64,000 nt of DNA from Bacteroidales bacterium (GTDB lineage Bacteria; Bacteroidota; Bacteroidia; Bacteroidales; UBA932). Positions within the stretch are counted from its first letter, which is position 1; every line of letters begins with the position of its first letter. Location of the stretch: the NCBI GenBank assembly GCA_017395045.1, contig JAFPWG010000029.1, positions 62,001 through 126,000 of the forward strand, in the 5' to 3' direction. A program made the translations under genes and the position numbers. Shown here piece by piece: positions 24,470 to 32,839 of this stretch. The notes beneath the pieces were generated by a model. That model did not search any database and had not been told where the DNA came from. It saw nothing but the letters and a program-made list of their open reading frames with translations.

Positions 24470-24879
24470 AGCCAGTCTCACACTGGGCGCAGAATGTAAG
24501 CGACTGACTTTTAATTAATTGCATGATTTCGCCTAGTCTATTTCTACCAGGCAATATTGCGTAAAACCCTGACTGAACGGAGTTTCCATTCGACGGTAAG
24601 GAAGGTTTCGTGGCTCCACCTAATGCATAGTTCGCGAGCGGGGACGTTTATTTTTGGGGGGGCGAGAAAATCATTTGTCTTTGACACATTTTTGCACAAG
24701 TGTCAAATTGTCAAATAAGGATCCCTACGATCGGAACATCCCCTTTAACCAACTCCTTCCTCTGCCCCTGGAAGCGGAGGCGTATCCGGATGAAGAGGTA
24801 CGTACAAGCCTTTTTCTTCCACCATGCCGATCCGGCCGTGGCAGAGCAGTTCATGATCTGGGGCAAATCGCTTTAATCC

Positions 24880-24989
24880 CTGAAACCATCGCAAAGATGA
24901 ACACTGCCGGCGGAATGGACTGGCAGATGAGACGGATCGAAGGAAAGATCTTCACCGTATGGGCTGGTGTCCTTTTTCTTTTCGGCTGA
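24880..24989 (+). pseudogene. C-terminal remnant of an unknown gene (copy 2)
   Basis: The frame reads ETIAKMNTAGGMDWQMRRIEG and ends at a TGA at 24987-24989. It shares 36 of 43 bases (24904-24946) with the left-end remnant and keeps the same reading frame. Upstream the open frame continues to 24654 but with low-complexity, non-protein-like content. Confidence 0.4.
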
Positions 24990-25003
24990 TTGTCTTATAT
25001 TTA
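24971..25003 (+). promoter_or_regulatory. Shared promoter-like element, copy 3
   Basis: CCTTTTTCTTTTCGGC followed by TATATTTA (24996-25003). The beta-barrel gene starts 43 bases downstream. Confidence 0.5.
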
Positions 25004-25046
25004 CACCGATTAATCGTAATTCCCGATTGTTGGATAGTACAGAAGC

Positions 25047-25616
25047 ATGACAATGAAGAAAATGATCCTATTTATCTCCTTGATTCTGTCTGTGGTACAT
25101 CTTGACGCCCAGACAAAGTACCGTGGAATCGTAGAAGGAGGTTATTCTTTTCTTCAGGACAACAAGTCGGGCTTGTCGTTCCAAGTATCCACCATCCATG
25201 GTGTCAGACTCGGTTCGTACTTTATCGGGGGTGGTATCGGCCTGGAGGGGGACCAGATAGATAACCCTTCCTACACTCCTCAAGCGGATGATCAGCTTCT
25301 GAATGAATTCCCCTATATCGGCCTCAAGACGGTTTCAACGACTTCTGTCCCTGTTTTCTTTGATTTCCGAAGCATGTGGGACAGGCATGCGGTGATGCCC
25401 ATGTTCGATTTCAGGGTCGGAGTATCCTTTGGGACGGTGTTCGGGCCCTTCGTAGAACCAGGGGCCGGCATCAGGATACGCCTGTATAATGCTATCGCTA
25501 TCTCGGCAAATGTGTTCGGCAAGATACTTTACGATCCCGGAATTGTCACGGATGTACCCCCTTGCACGGATGGCCTGTTTAAGCAGGTCGGGATGCGCGT
25601 GGCGCTGGAATTCTGA
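25047..25616 (+). CDS. Small outer-membrane beta-barrel-like protein
   Basis: The 189-residue protein has a signal peptide with a likely SPI site after LDAQ, alternating strands (YRGIVEGGYSF, YFIGGGIGLEGD, MPMFDFRVGVSFGTVFGP) and a final strand ending in Phe (MRVALEF), all usual for small outer-membrane barrels. A start at the third codon (25053, MKKMIL) is equally likely. The family is not identified. It is convergent with the next gene. Confidence 0.75.
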   Translation: MTMKKMILFISLILSVVHLDAQTKYRGIVEGGYSFLQDNKSGLSFQVSTIHGVRLGSYFIGGGIGLEGDQIDNPSYTPQADDQLLNEFPYIGLKTVSTTSVPVFFDFRSMWDRHAVMPMFDFRVGVSFGTVFGPFVEPGAGIRIRLYNAIAISANVFGKILYDPGIVTDVPPCTDGLFKQVGMRVALEF

Positions 25617-25646
25617 CCAGGACCCGGAGACTTGCCCGGAACCGAC

Positions 25647-26057
25647 CTAATCGCGGAGGATGCAGAAGCCGGAAGCCGTGAATCTGGTCGGTCTGCCGGT
25701 GACGTCCTTCTTCAGCGAGGACTTGAAATCGACGATGGCGTCGGCACCGAGCTCACGCGCCTTTTCCTCGACGATCCGCAGGAATCCCTCATAATCAAGT
25801 TCTTCGAAAGGAGGCCTTCCCTGGGAGAAACCTTCGTGGCGATAGGTCGAAGGGGTGAGCACCACCTTCATTTCGGCGATGGGGGTGAACCCTCCGGTCC
25901 AGGGCCGGTTGGGGATGAAATAGAAATCATCGTCCAGGAACGGACGGTAGTCGATATAACTGACAGGCTCCGAAGCGGACTCGAAGCCGGAAATCCCGGC
26001 CACCCCGCAGCTCGCCAGCACGGATGCAAATGCCAGAAGTGCGATGAACTTTTTCAT
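25647..26057 (-). CDS. Small lipoprotein of unknown function
   Basis: The 136-residue lipoprotein (LASC, Cys17) has an aromatic acidic segment (YRPFLDDDFYFIPNRPW) and a C-terminal part with ARELGADAIVDFKSS followed by FTASGFCI. The latter pattern, a helix with GADAIV then strands with ASG, recalls YbjQ or heavy-metal-binding-like pentameric domains, but the match is weak and I would not name it. Confidence 0.7.
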   Translation of the reverse strand: MKKFIALLAFASVLASCGVAGISGFESASEPVSYIDYRPFLDDDFYFIPNRPWTGGFTPIAEMKVVLTPSTYRHEGFSQGRPPFEELDYEGFLRIVEEKARELGADAIVDFKSSLKKDVTGRPTRFTASGFCILRD

Positions 26058-26082
26058 TTCTTTATTTCGCGATTGGTCTGGA

Positions 26083-26112
26083 TAAAGATAGTCATTTTCG
26101 GATTAAACACAA
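26083..26112 (-). promoter_or_regulatory. Probable promoter of the small lipoprotein gene
   Basis: TTGT (26109-26112), an 18-base spacer and TATCTTTA (26083-26090) lie 26 bases from the ATG on the minus strand. Confidence 0.4.
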
Positions 26113-26193
26113 TCAGCCCCGGCCAAAAGGTAAGATGTCTGTCCTTTCCCGATCCACTTCCGTCATCAACTTCGGACTCCTCATCGCTTTGCG

Positions 26194-26919
26194 CTAGAAC
26201 CTGAAGGAAAGACCCCCGTTGAGGGTGAAGAACCAGCGGATCGGGGCCGTCGTCTCCTTGACGGCCCCTCCGGCATCGCCAACGGTGAGGTGGTAGAGGT
26301 AGTTGTCCGTGAGATTGTAGTGGACGGCCGGTGTCAACTTGAGATCGAAGCGCCAGATGCTGTAATTGAGCGTCACTCCGGCATCCAGCGTCAGCGAGAA
26401 GTCATGCGTCTTCTCCACCCAGGCATCTTCCCAATATGGACTGAGATTTCCCCGCAAGAAATGTGACGGGATTTCGGAAGAACCGACGATGTATCCGGGC
26501 GTCGCGCCCGCGAAGAACTCCATGTCGCTGAACAGGTTCAGCAGGAAGCCGCCGAGAAAGCCCACCGCGTCACTGCGATGGGTGCCCCGGTAAATCATCG
26601 CATCCCTCGCGCCGGCGGCGCCTGTCTCGAACCGCTCGCCGGGCGATTTGGTTCGGGTCCTGTACGCGAATGCCAGGGGAATGCCGAAGACGTCATCAAT
26701 ATCGGCGGTGCTGGCGGCATACTGGAATCCGGTCCGGAAGCCTAAGCCGTTGTGGTAGAACTGTCCATAGCTGACGCCCAGCATGACGTCACTCCCGATC
26801 ATGGCCTTCTGGGACATCGGGACATTGAGCCCGACCTGCAGGCCGATATCCCGGCTTTGGGCGGATGCCGTTCCACACAAGACAATCAGAGAGCAGACAA
26901 GAATCAGTTTTATTTTCAT
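26194..26919 (-). CDS. Outer-membrane beta-barrel protein (porin-like)
   Basis: The 241-residue protein starts at MKIKLIL (complement of 26917-26919). An upstream ATG eleven codons earlier adds a charged stretch and is less likely. The signal peptide ends at ASAQ. The mature chain shows repeated amphipathic strands (GLQVGLNVPMS, VMLGVSYGQFYHNGLGFRTG, YSIWRFDLKLTPAVHYNL) and a terminal GLSFRF, the usual C-terminal Phe of outer-membrane barrels. The family resembles generic PorT or OMP_b-brl barrels. No specific role can be given. Confidence 0.78.
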   Translation of the reverse strand: MKIKLILVCSLIVLCGTASAQSRDIGLQVGLNVPMSQKAMIGSDVMLGVSYGQFYHNGLGFRTGFQYAASTADIDDVFGIPLAFAYRTRTKSPGERFETGAAGARDAMIYRGTHRSDAVGFLGGFLLNLFSDMEFFAGATPGYIVGSSEIPSHFLRGNLSPYWEDAWVEKTHDFSLTLDAGVTLNYSIWRFDLKLTPAVHYNLTDNYLYHLTVGDAGGAVKETTAPIRWFFTLNGGLSFRF

Positions 26920-27068
26920 GAAAAAAAACCTTTGTTCGCGAGCAATATGCAAAACACATACCCCTTTTGTTTCCTGAAAATGCGATAGTTGGAGAAAATC
27001 CTTCCCTCAGGAAGTGAATTGTCCTCAAAAATGCGTATTTTGCGACTTGGATTGATTCAATAAGACCT

Positions 27069-29501
27069 GTGAAACGTTTCATCGCCCTTTTCGCCTTGAT
27101 CCTGAGCATCCCCTGCATGGCTCAATACCAGTTCAACGCCCCCAGCGTCACTCCCGAGGAAGATTCCCTGGCCATCGTCCGCATACGGGCCAGAATGGAC
27201 TCCATCCGTCAGCATCGCCCCACCGTAGCGGTGGTGCTGGGCGGAGGCGGCGCCTTGGGCATGGCCCACCTGGGAGTCCTCCGTTACATCGAAGAGATGG
27301 GAATCCCCGTCGACATGGTGGGCGGCACCAGCATGGGAGGCCTCGTCTCCGGCCTCTATTCGCTGGGCTATGATGCAAAGTATCTGGATTCCCTGGTCCG
27401 CGCCATAGACTGGACGGTGATGATGTCCGACAAGATCCCGGACAGTTTCCAGACCTATAAGATCCGCCGCAACAAAGAGCGTTTCGCCATCACAGTCCCG
27501 TTCCATTACGACGACCAGGACATGCAGGCGCGCATCGACCGGCAGATCCGCTACGGCAGGAACTACGAACAGAGCGATACCCGTTCCGGCGACATGGGCC
27601 AGGAAATGATGGCCAAGATCGGACTCGGCCTGCCCGACGGCTTCCTGTTCGGATTCAACGTCCGCAACACCCTCAGCTCCGTTTCCGTGGGTTACCAGGA
27701 TTCCCTCGCCTTCGACCGGCTTCCCAAGCCCTTCTTCTGCGTCGCCACGGACATGTACAGTCTCAACGAGAAAAACTGGACGTCCGGCCACATCGTGGAC
27801 GCGATGCGCTCCACCATGGCCATCCCGGGCTATTTCCGTCCCGTACGGCTGGAAGGGATGGTGCTCGTGGACGGAGGCACCCGCAACAATTTCCCGGTGG
27901 ACCTTGCCCACGTGATGGGCGCGGACATCATCATCGGCTCTGAAATGCCCACGCACCGCGACCTGGCCGACCTGGGCAGCCTGGCCAACCTGGCCATGCA
28001 GAACATCACCCTCCTGTCGGCCGACATCTCCGTAAAGAACCGCAAGCACACGGACATCCTCCTGCAGCACCGGTTGCAAGGGTACAACATGCTTTCCTTC
28101 GATGCCAAGAGCGTGGACGACATCATCGCGCGGGGATATGCGCTCGCCCAGGAGAAGAAAGCGGAATTCGAAGAAATCGCCCGGCGGGTGGGAGCCAAGC
28201 CCGGCACCGCTCATGCGGCCCAGGGCCCCCATGCCGTGGATATCCACAAGAAGAAAGTCAAAGTCAGCGACATCCGTTACGAGGGCATCACTCCCAGGGA
28301 GTCGGAATTCGTCATCAGTCCGGCCCTTCTTCCGAGGGACAGCCTGTTCGGCCGTGAAGAAATCGAAGATGTACTTTCCGAACTCTACGGCACCAAGTCC
28401 TTCGAGTCCGTCACCTATCGCCTCAGCGGCAGCCGGGAGCCCTACACGCTCATCTTTGACTGCCAGAAGGGACAGACACACGAAGCCGGCGTCGGCATCC
28501 ATGCCGACGAGGACGAGGGCGTTTACATCTGCGGATTCGCAGGCTTCGGCACCAGAAGGCTGTCCGGACTGCGATTCATCTCGGAAGTGAAACTGGGACA
28601 GGTGTCCGAGGTGAACCTGGACCTCTCCTACAAGCCGCTGGGAGAGCTGCCCGTTTTCGGCGTGGCGCTCAAGAATTCCTACAAGAACTTCAGCTACTGG
28701 GAAGACGGGGGTAAGACCCGGTACAACGGAATCAATTCCAGGGGAGAAGTGTATTTTGAGGATTCCCGGCTGATCTACGGAAACGCGCGCCTTGGGTTCG
28801 CAGCCGAAATGGAGCCTTACGAGTATTATCTGGACCAGACCATGCAGTGGCAGGGCTGGGATCTCCAGAGCCGGTGGTTTTCCACTTTCGCCAACCTGCG
28901 CTATGACACCTTCAACGAGAGTTATTTCCCGACAAAAGGGTTCCGCGTGTCTCTGGACACCCGTTACGTCTTCGGCGGATATTCCTCCTACATGGAAGAC
29001 GAAGAAACGGAAGCCGGCGACTTTTACACGGGTGACGTTCCTCCCTACAGCGTAGGCATCGCGCACGCCTCGGCCGCCATTCCTCTCGGTTCCCGTCTCG
29101 TGCTGCAGCCGTCCCTCTATTTCGGCTGGCAGACAGAGTATCCGGGACGTATGAACTTCATCCACACCTTGTGCGTTGGCGGCACGCTGGCGAGCCGGTA
29201 CCTGGACAATCAGCTTCCGTACTTCGGCTACAACACGGGATTCCAGGCCTGCGGCAACTTCGCAGCCTCCATGCAGGTGGACATGCGACTCCGCATCACC
29301 CACAAAAACTTCTTCACGCTGCGTACCGGCATGTTCCAGGACAAGGACATCATGGCGGAACTGGTGAAAACGGCCCCGACGGCCTATGCTTTCGGCGCAG
29401 AGTTTGGGCGGAAAACCCTGCTGGGACCTTTGACGCTGGCGGCGCAATGGTGCAGCCTCAGAGGATTATCCGTCGCGATGTCGATCGGATTCGTGTTCTA
29501 G
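27069..29501 (+). CDS. Patatin-like phospholipase fused to an outer-membrane beta-barrel (type Vd-like)
   Basis: The 810-residue protein starts at a GTG (VKRFIALF) and has a signal peptide ending near CMAQ. The patatin domain (about 50-320) is complete: oxyanion loop GGGGALG (58-64), nucleophile elbow GTSMG (Ser88) and the dyad aspartate in VDGGTRNNFPV (Asp268). A POTRA-like linker (about 390-470) leads to a 16-strand-type surface-antigen barrel ending SIGFVF. This architecture matches PlpD-type autotransporters, in which the lipase domain is held at the surface or in the periplasm. Activity would be phospholipid or ester hydrolysis. Its 3' end overlaps the convergent DUF4421 gene by 4 bases. 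Confidence 0.9.
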   Translation: MKRFIALFALILSIPCMAQYQFNAPSVTPEEDSLAIVRIRARMDSIRQHRPTVAVVLGGGGALGMAHLGVLRYIEEMGIPVDMVGGTSMGGLVSGLYSLGYDAKYLDSLVRAIDWTVMMSDKIPDSFQTYKIRRNKERFAITVPFHYDDQDMQARIDRQIRYGRNYEQSDTRSGDMGQEMMAKIGLGLPDGFLFGFNVRNTLSSVSVGYQDSLAFDRLPKPFFCVATDMYSLNEKNWTSGHIVDAMRSTMAIPGYFRPVRLEGMVLVDGGTRNNFPVDLAHVMGADIIIGSEMPTHRDLADLGSLANLAMQNITLLSADISVKNRKHTDILLQHRLQGYNMLSFDAKSVDDIIARGYALAQEKKAEFEEIARRVGAKPGTAHAAQGPHAVDIHKKKVKVSDIRYEGITPRESEFVISPALLPRDSLFGREEIEDVLSELYGTKSFESVTYRLSGSREPYTLIFDCQKGQTHEAGVGIHADEDEGVYICGFAGFGTRRLSGLRFISEVKLGQVSEVNLDLSYKPLGELPVFGVALKNSYKNFSYWEDGGKTRYNGINSRGEVYFEDSRLIYGNARLGFAAEMEPYEYYLDQTMQWQGWDLQSRWFSTFANLRYDTFNESYFPTKGFRVSLDTRYVFGGYSSYMEDEETEAGDFYTGDVPPYSVGIAHASAAIPLGSRLVLQPSLYFGWQTEYPGRMNFIHTLCVGGTLASRYLDNQLPYFGYNTGFQACGNFAASMQVDMRLRITHKNFFTLRTGMFQDKDIMAELVKTAPTAYAFGAEFGRKTLLGPLTLAAQWCSLRGLSVAMSIGFVF

Positions 29502-30658
29502 AAACGCATTCCCAGACGAAGAGAGACCGTCCACCGGAAGAACGCTCCCACGGTCTGCACATCATCGCTTTGGAAGCCCCCGTACACGATGGAACTGTTT
29601 CCCCGGTACGTATAGTCGTTGTTGCTGGCTGAAAGGTTGACGGAAAAAAGATCGTGCGTATACCCGATGCCGAGGCGGGCGACATAGTTCACCTGAAGCT
29701 TACCGTTCCTGACGTCCTTGTCCACTTGCGTGTAAACACCGTTTTCAAGATCGTTGTAGGCCGTGGAGGTGAACTGGTTGAAGAATGTCACCATCGGAAG
29801 GAAAGTCATGTTGACGGTCAAGTTGCGGAGACCTTTGTCCCTTTCGGCATAAGGCTGCCTGTGAAAAGGAACCAGATTGTAAGAATAGCCGCCGCCCAGG
29901 GACACCTGCGCGGTGGTCTGTCGGGCCTGGCCGTTTACCCAGTGGGCAATCTCCTCTTCCGGATCGATGCGGAATTCCCCCAGAATGACCTTGGATCCGA
30001 ACATCCAGCTTCCGGCACTGCGTTTTTGGAACAGATTCCCCCGATAGGCGGCAGAATAGGCGAAAGTCCTTCGGTTGAAGGCATAGAAGGCGTCCACGAG
30101 AAACGACCGCAACCGTCCGGGCTTTTCGGTCGTACCGTCCTCCTCCCGAAAGGACCAGTCCCCTTCCTTACCAAAGACCTGATGGTAATCCACCGGATTC
30201 GAATAGCTGAAGTACTGCGCCTGAAGGGCATATCCGGCGGACTGGTGATCGAAGGATATGACGTTGTCCGTTCTCTCTCCGCCCAGGTTCTTGCTCAGGG
30301 AAAGGCTCAGGTCTCCATAACCGACCTGCACCCCGATTCCCGTGCCTATCTTGCCATGCAGTTTGACGGAGACGTTGACAGGATTCTCCTTGATAATCAT
30401 TTCGCCGTTGGGGGCCAGAACGGCAGAAGGAAGGAAAAAATCCTGTGTCTGGGAAAAACGGGCCTGTCTCAGGTCTCCCGTCAGGGCAAAGGTCCAACGC
30501 GGAGCCGGAACATAGATGGCTTTCGGGTCAATCGCCCTGGACGAGGCCAGGATCCTGTCCAGCATTCGATGCTTTGAGCCTTTCTCCCCCTGCGCATTCG
30601 CAGGGAGGAAGAAAGAAAGGGTCATGACCAGGGCGAGGGCGGGATGGAATAAGCGCAT
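29498..30658 (-). CDS. DUF4421 outer-membrane protein
   Basis: The 386-residue protein has a signal peptide ending at ANAQ and a barrel-type sequence with strands such as GIGVQVGYGDLSLSLSKNLG, typical of DUF4421 (fatty-acid transporter-like barrels of Bacteroidetes), ending WTVSLRLGMRF. Conserved-looking segments are YVPAPRWTFALTGDLRQ and LRSFLVDAFYAFNRRTFAY. Ligand unknown. It is convergent with the patatin gene, and the two share 4 bases. Confidence 0.82.
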   Translation of the reverse strand: MRLFHPALALVMTLSFFLPANAQGEKGSKHRMLDRILASSRAIDPKAIYVPAPRWTFALTGDLRQARFSQTQDFFLPSAVLAPNGEMIIKENPVNVSVKLHGKIGTGIGVQVGYGDLSLSLSKNLGGERTDNVISFDHQSAGYALQAQYFSYSNPVDYHQVFGKEGDWSFREEDGTTEKPGRLRSFLVDAFYAFNRRTFAYSAAYRGNLFQKRSAGSWMFGSKVILGEFRIDPEEEIAHWVNGQARQTTAQVSLGGGYSYNLVPFHRQPYAERDKGLRNLTVNMTFLPMVTFFNQFTSTAYNDLENGVYTQVDKDVRNGKLQVNYVARLGIGYTHDLFSVNLSASNNDYTYRGNSSIVYGGFQSDDVQTVGAFFRWTVSLRLGMRF

Positions 30659-30695
30659 GACGGATCATTTTTTCGTAAAAATAAGGATAATTTCA

Positions 30696-31661
30696 TTAAC
30701 ATGCGTCTTTTATTCCTTTAATGGCCTCCTCAAGTTTGGCTTTTATCTGGTCGAGGGTAAGCCTGGGTGCATTGTGGGAGTTGTATTCCCCCACCGGGGC
30801 ACCGCCGCCGGGTGCCGCGGGGATGCGGTAGAAGCCGCCCATATCCACGGCCCTTACGCCCTCCTCTTTCGTCAGGAGGGTTTCATAAAGTTTCTCTCCG
30901 GGCCGCGCCCCCACGACCACCACGCCGGTACCGCCGCACAGTTCATTGACCGCCTGCGCCTGCAGGCCGATGGTGCAGGCCGGGGACTTCTGCACCAGGA
31001 TATCGCCGCTCTCCCCGTTCTCAAAGGCATAGACGACCAGGTCCACCGCCTCGCGGATGGTCATGATGAAGCGGGTCATGTCCGGATCGGTGACGCTGAC
31101 CGGCTTCCCCTCCGAGATCTGTTTCATCCAGAAGGGGACGACGGAACCCTGCGAGCACAGGACGTTGCCGAAGCGGGTGCAGACGATGCGGGTCCCTTTA
31201 CCGGAAAGGGACACGGCCACCTTTTCGCCGATGGCCTTGGTGTTTCCCATCACGTTCACCGGGTAAGCCGCCTTGTCCGTGGAAAGGCACACCACGGCCT
31301 CCACGCCTGCCGCCACAGCCTCCTCCAGCACGGTTGCCGTGCCGATAACATTGGTCCTGACGGCATCCAACGGGTCCTTTTCGCATCCGGGGATATCCTT
31401 CAGGGCCGCTGCATGGAATACATAATCGACACCGGAGAGGACCTTCCTCATGAAGGCCCGGTCCGCAATGTCGCCGGCATGGAACGACAGCCTTCCGGCC
31501 TCGAAGGCATACCGGGCTTCCAGGGCCCGCTGCTTCCCGGCATCCCGGGATACGATACGGATGGCACCGGCATCCATGGACAGCAGCCTCTCCAGGGCCG
31601 CCGTCCCGAAACTGCCGGTACCGCCGGTGATCAGTACCGTCTTTCCGCTAAAAAGTGACAT
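30696..31661 (-). CDS. CapE/FnlA-like nucleotide-sugar 4,6-dehydratase
   Basis: The 321-residue cytoplasmic SDR-family protein has the NAD(P) loop TGGTGSFG (12-19), LSTDKAAYPVNVMG (126-139) and a catalytic Met138-x3-Lys142 in place of Tyr-x3-Lys. The Met form is typical of the FlaA1/CapD/CapE group acting on UDP-GlcNAc. Its size and the AYPVN segment fit CapE/FnlA, which make a UDP-6-deoxy-4-keto sugar on the way to L-FucNAc. The C-terminal NSHNAPRLTLDQIK fits the same group. It is the last gene of the PUL transcription unit, 6 bases after the GT4 gene, an unusual place for a biosynthetic enzyme. Confidence 0.87.
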   Translation of the reverse strand: MSLFSGKTVLITGGTGSFGTAALERLLSMDAGAIRIVSRDAGKQRALEARYAFEAGRLSFHAGDIADRAFMRKVLSGVDYVFHAAALKDIPGCEKDPLDAVRTNVIGTATVLEEAVAAGVEAVVCLSTDKAAYPVNVMGNTKAIGEKVAVSLSGKGTRIVCTRFGNVLCSQGSVVPFWMKQISEGKPVSVTDPDMTRFIMTIREAVDLVVYAFENGESGDILVQKSPACTIGLQAQAVNELCGGTGVVVVGARPGEKLYETLLTKEEGVRAVDMGGFYRIPAAPGGGAPVGEYNSHNAPRLTLDQIKAKLEEAIKGIKDAC

Positions 31662-31667
31662 AAAGCA

Positions 31668-32837
31668 TCATTGCTGCGTCTTCATGTCCACAAATATACA
31701 ATAATCCGCATAAACGTCGCGGACTACATCGTCCCAACTGAGATAGAGGTCGCGGCGGGCGGCCGCGGACACGCGCCCATAGGTATCCGGATCGGACAGG
31801 ATGTCCAGGATCATCTGCGCATAGGCGTCTTCGTCCGGAGGACAGACGAAGGCGTTGACGCCGTTGGTCACCGTAGCGGCCGTACGGGCGCCCTCCAGGA
31901 AAACGGTAGGCGTGCCCTGGCATGCCGCCTCGATCTGGACCAGGGAGTTCGCATCGTACAACGAAGGGAACAGGAAAAGTTTCGCCCGGGAGTACAGGTT
32001 TTCAAGCATTTCCCTGTCGGAAACCAGGCCGCACATCACGACCTCTTCGGCCAGTCCCTGTTCCTGCACCAACGCTGCAAGTTTCTCCCCATCCTGTCCC
32101 CGGCCCACGAAAAGCATCCGGAAGTCCTTCAGGCCCAAGGCCTTCGCCTTCGCGAGGGCGCGGACGGTGAAGTCGATGTTCTTGATGAAATTGATCCGGC
32201 CCACGAACAGGAAGACGGTGGCGGAAGCCGGGATACCGTATGTCTTGTCGACCACCCTGGCCGCCTCGGCCGGGTCGGCCACGGGCTGGTGGTCCGTCGC
32301 ATTGAGCCGCACCTTGCAGGGGGCGGTCAGGCCGTACTCCCGGACATACAGGTCCTTGATGCCGGCGTTCACGGCCCAACACTCGTCGCAGGCATTGAAC
32401 ACCCGCATGATGGCGTCCATCGCCACGTCCACGGCCGGCTTGAACTTCAAGGGTTTCTCGAAATCCTGCCTGTACTGCGAATGCAGGGTGGCGACCACCG
32501 GCAATTTGTGGATCTTGGCATACAGGACGCCTGCCAGGCTCACCGAAAACGGCGAATGGATATGGACCAGGTCGATCCCGCTCAGGAGGAGCTGCGCTTC
32601 GAACCGCGGGTCCAGGACGGGTGTCGGAAGGTCGTAATCGCTCTTGATGAGCGGCATCGACAGGCAACGGACCACCTTGTATGGCACCTGGTCGTCCTCA
32701 CGGCCGGCGCCCCGCGTTTCGGGGCAGAACACCACGACGTCGCAGTACTTCATCAGCCGGCGGGCATAATTATCCACGACTTTGATCACCCCGTCCACCA
32801 TCGGATACCAGGTGTCGATAAACAAACCTACCTTCAT
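31668..32837 (-). CDS. GT4-family glycosyltransferase
   Basis: The 389-residue protein starts at MKVGLFIDTWYP (complement of 32835-32837), 2 bases after the GH89 stop. The GT-B fold is evident: an N-terminal acceptor domain (HIHSPFSVSLAG, VATLHSQYRQDFEK), then the donor domain with FLFVGRINFIKNID, LFVGRGQDGEKL and SLYDANSLVQIEAACQG. In the last motif the usual first Glu of E-x7-E is Asp. Close relatives include glycolipid and capsule glucosyl- or galactosyltransferases. Acceptor and donor are unknown. Co-transcription with glycosidases is odd and, with the following CapE-like gene, suggests a small glycan-building module. Confidence 0.88.
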   Translation of the reverse strand: MKVGLFIDTWYPMVDGVIKVVDNYARRLMKYCDVVVFCPETRGAGREDDQVPYKVVRCLSMPLIKSDYDLPTPVLDPRFEAQLLLSGIDLVHIHSPFSVSLAGVLYAKIHKLPVVATLHSQYRQDFEKPLKFKPAVDVAMDAIMRVFNACDECWAVNAGIKDLYVREYGLTAPCKVRLNATDHQPVADPAEAARVVDKTYGIPASATVFLFVGRINFIKNIDFTVRALAKAKALGLKDFRMLFVGRGQDGEKLAALVQEQGLAEEVVMCGLVSDREMLENLYSRAKLFLFPSLYDANSLVQIEAACQGTPTVFLEGARTAATVTNGVNAFVCPPDEDAYAQMILDILSDPDTYGRVSAAARRDLYLSWDDVVRDVYADYCIFVDMKTQQ

Positions 32838-32839
32838 CT

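Larger units (their letters stand above)
24470..25046. other. 577-base stretch with an inverted repeat and a gene remnant
   Basis: No intact gene is seen. TTTGACAC (24680-24687) and GTGTCAAA (24700-24707) form a perfect inverted repeat, followed at once by TTGTCAAA, an operator-like arrangement with no regulator near. A remnant frame (24880-24989) and promoter-like element copy 3 occupy the right end. Confidence 0.45.

Noticed and set aside
27057-29447. 796-codon frame opposite the patatin gene
   Set aside because: The plus strand has a complete patatin active site and barrel. The antisense product is low-complexity.
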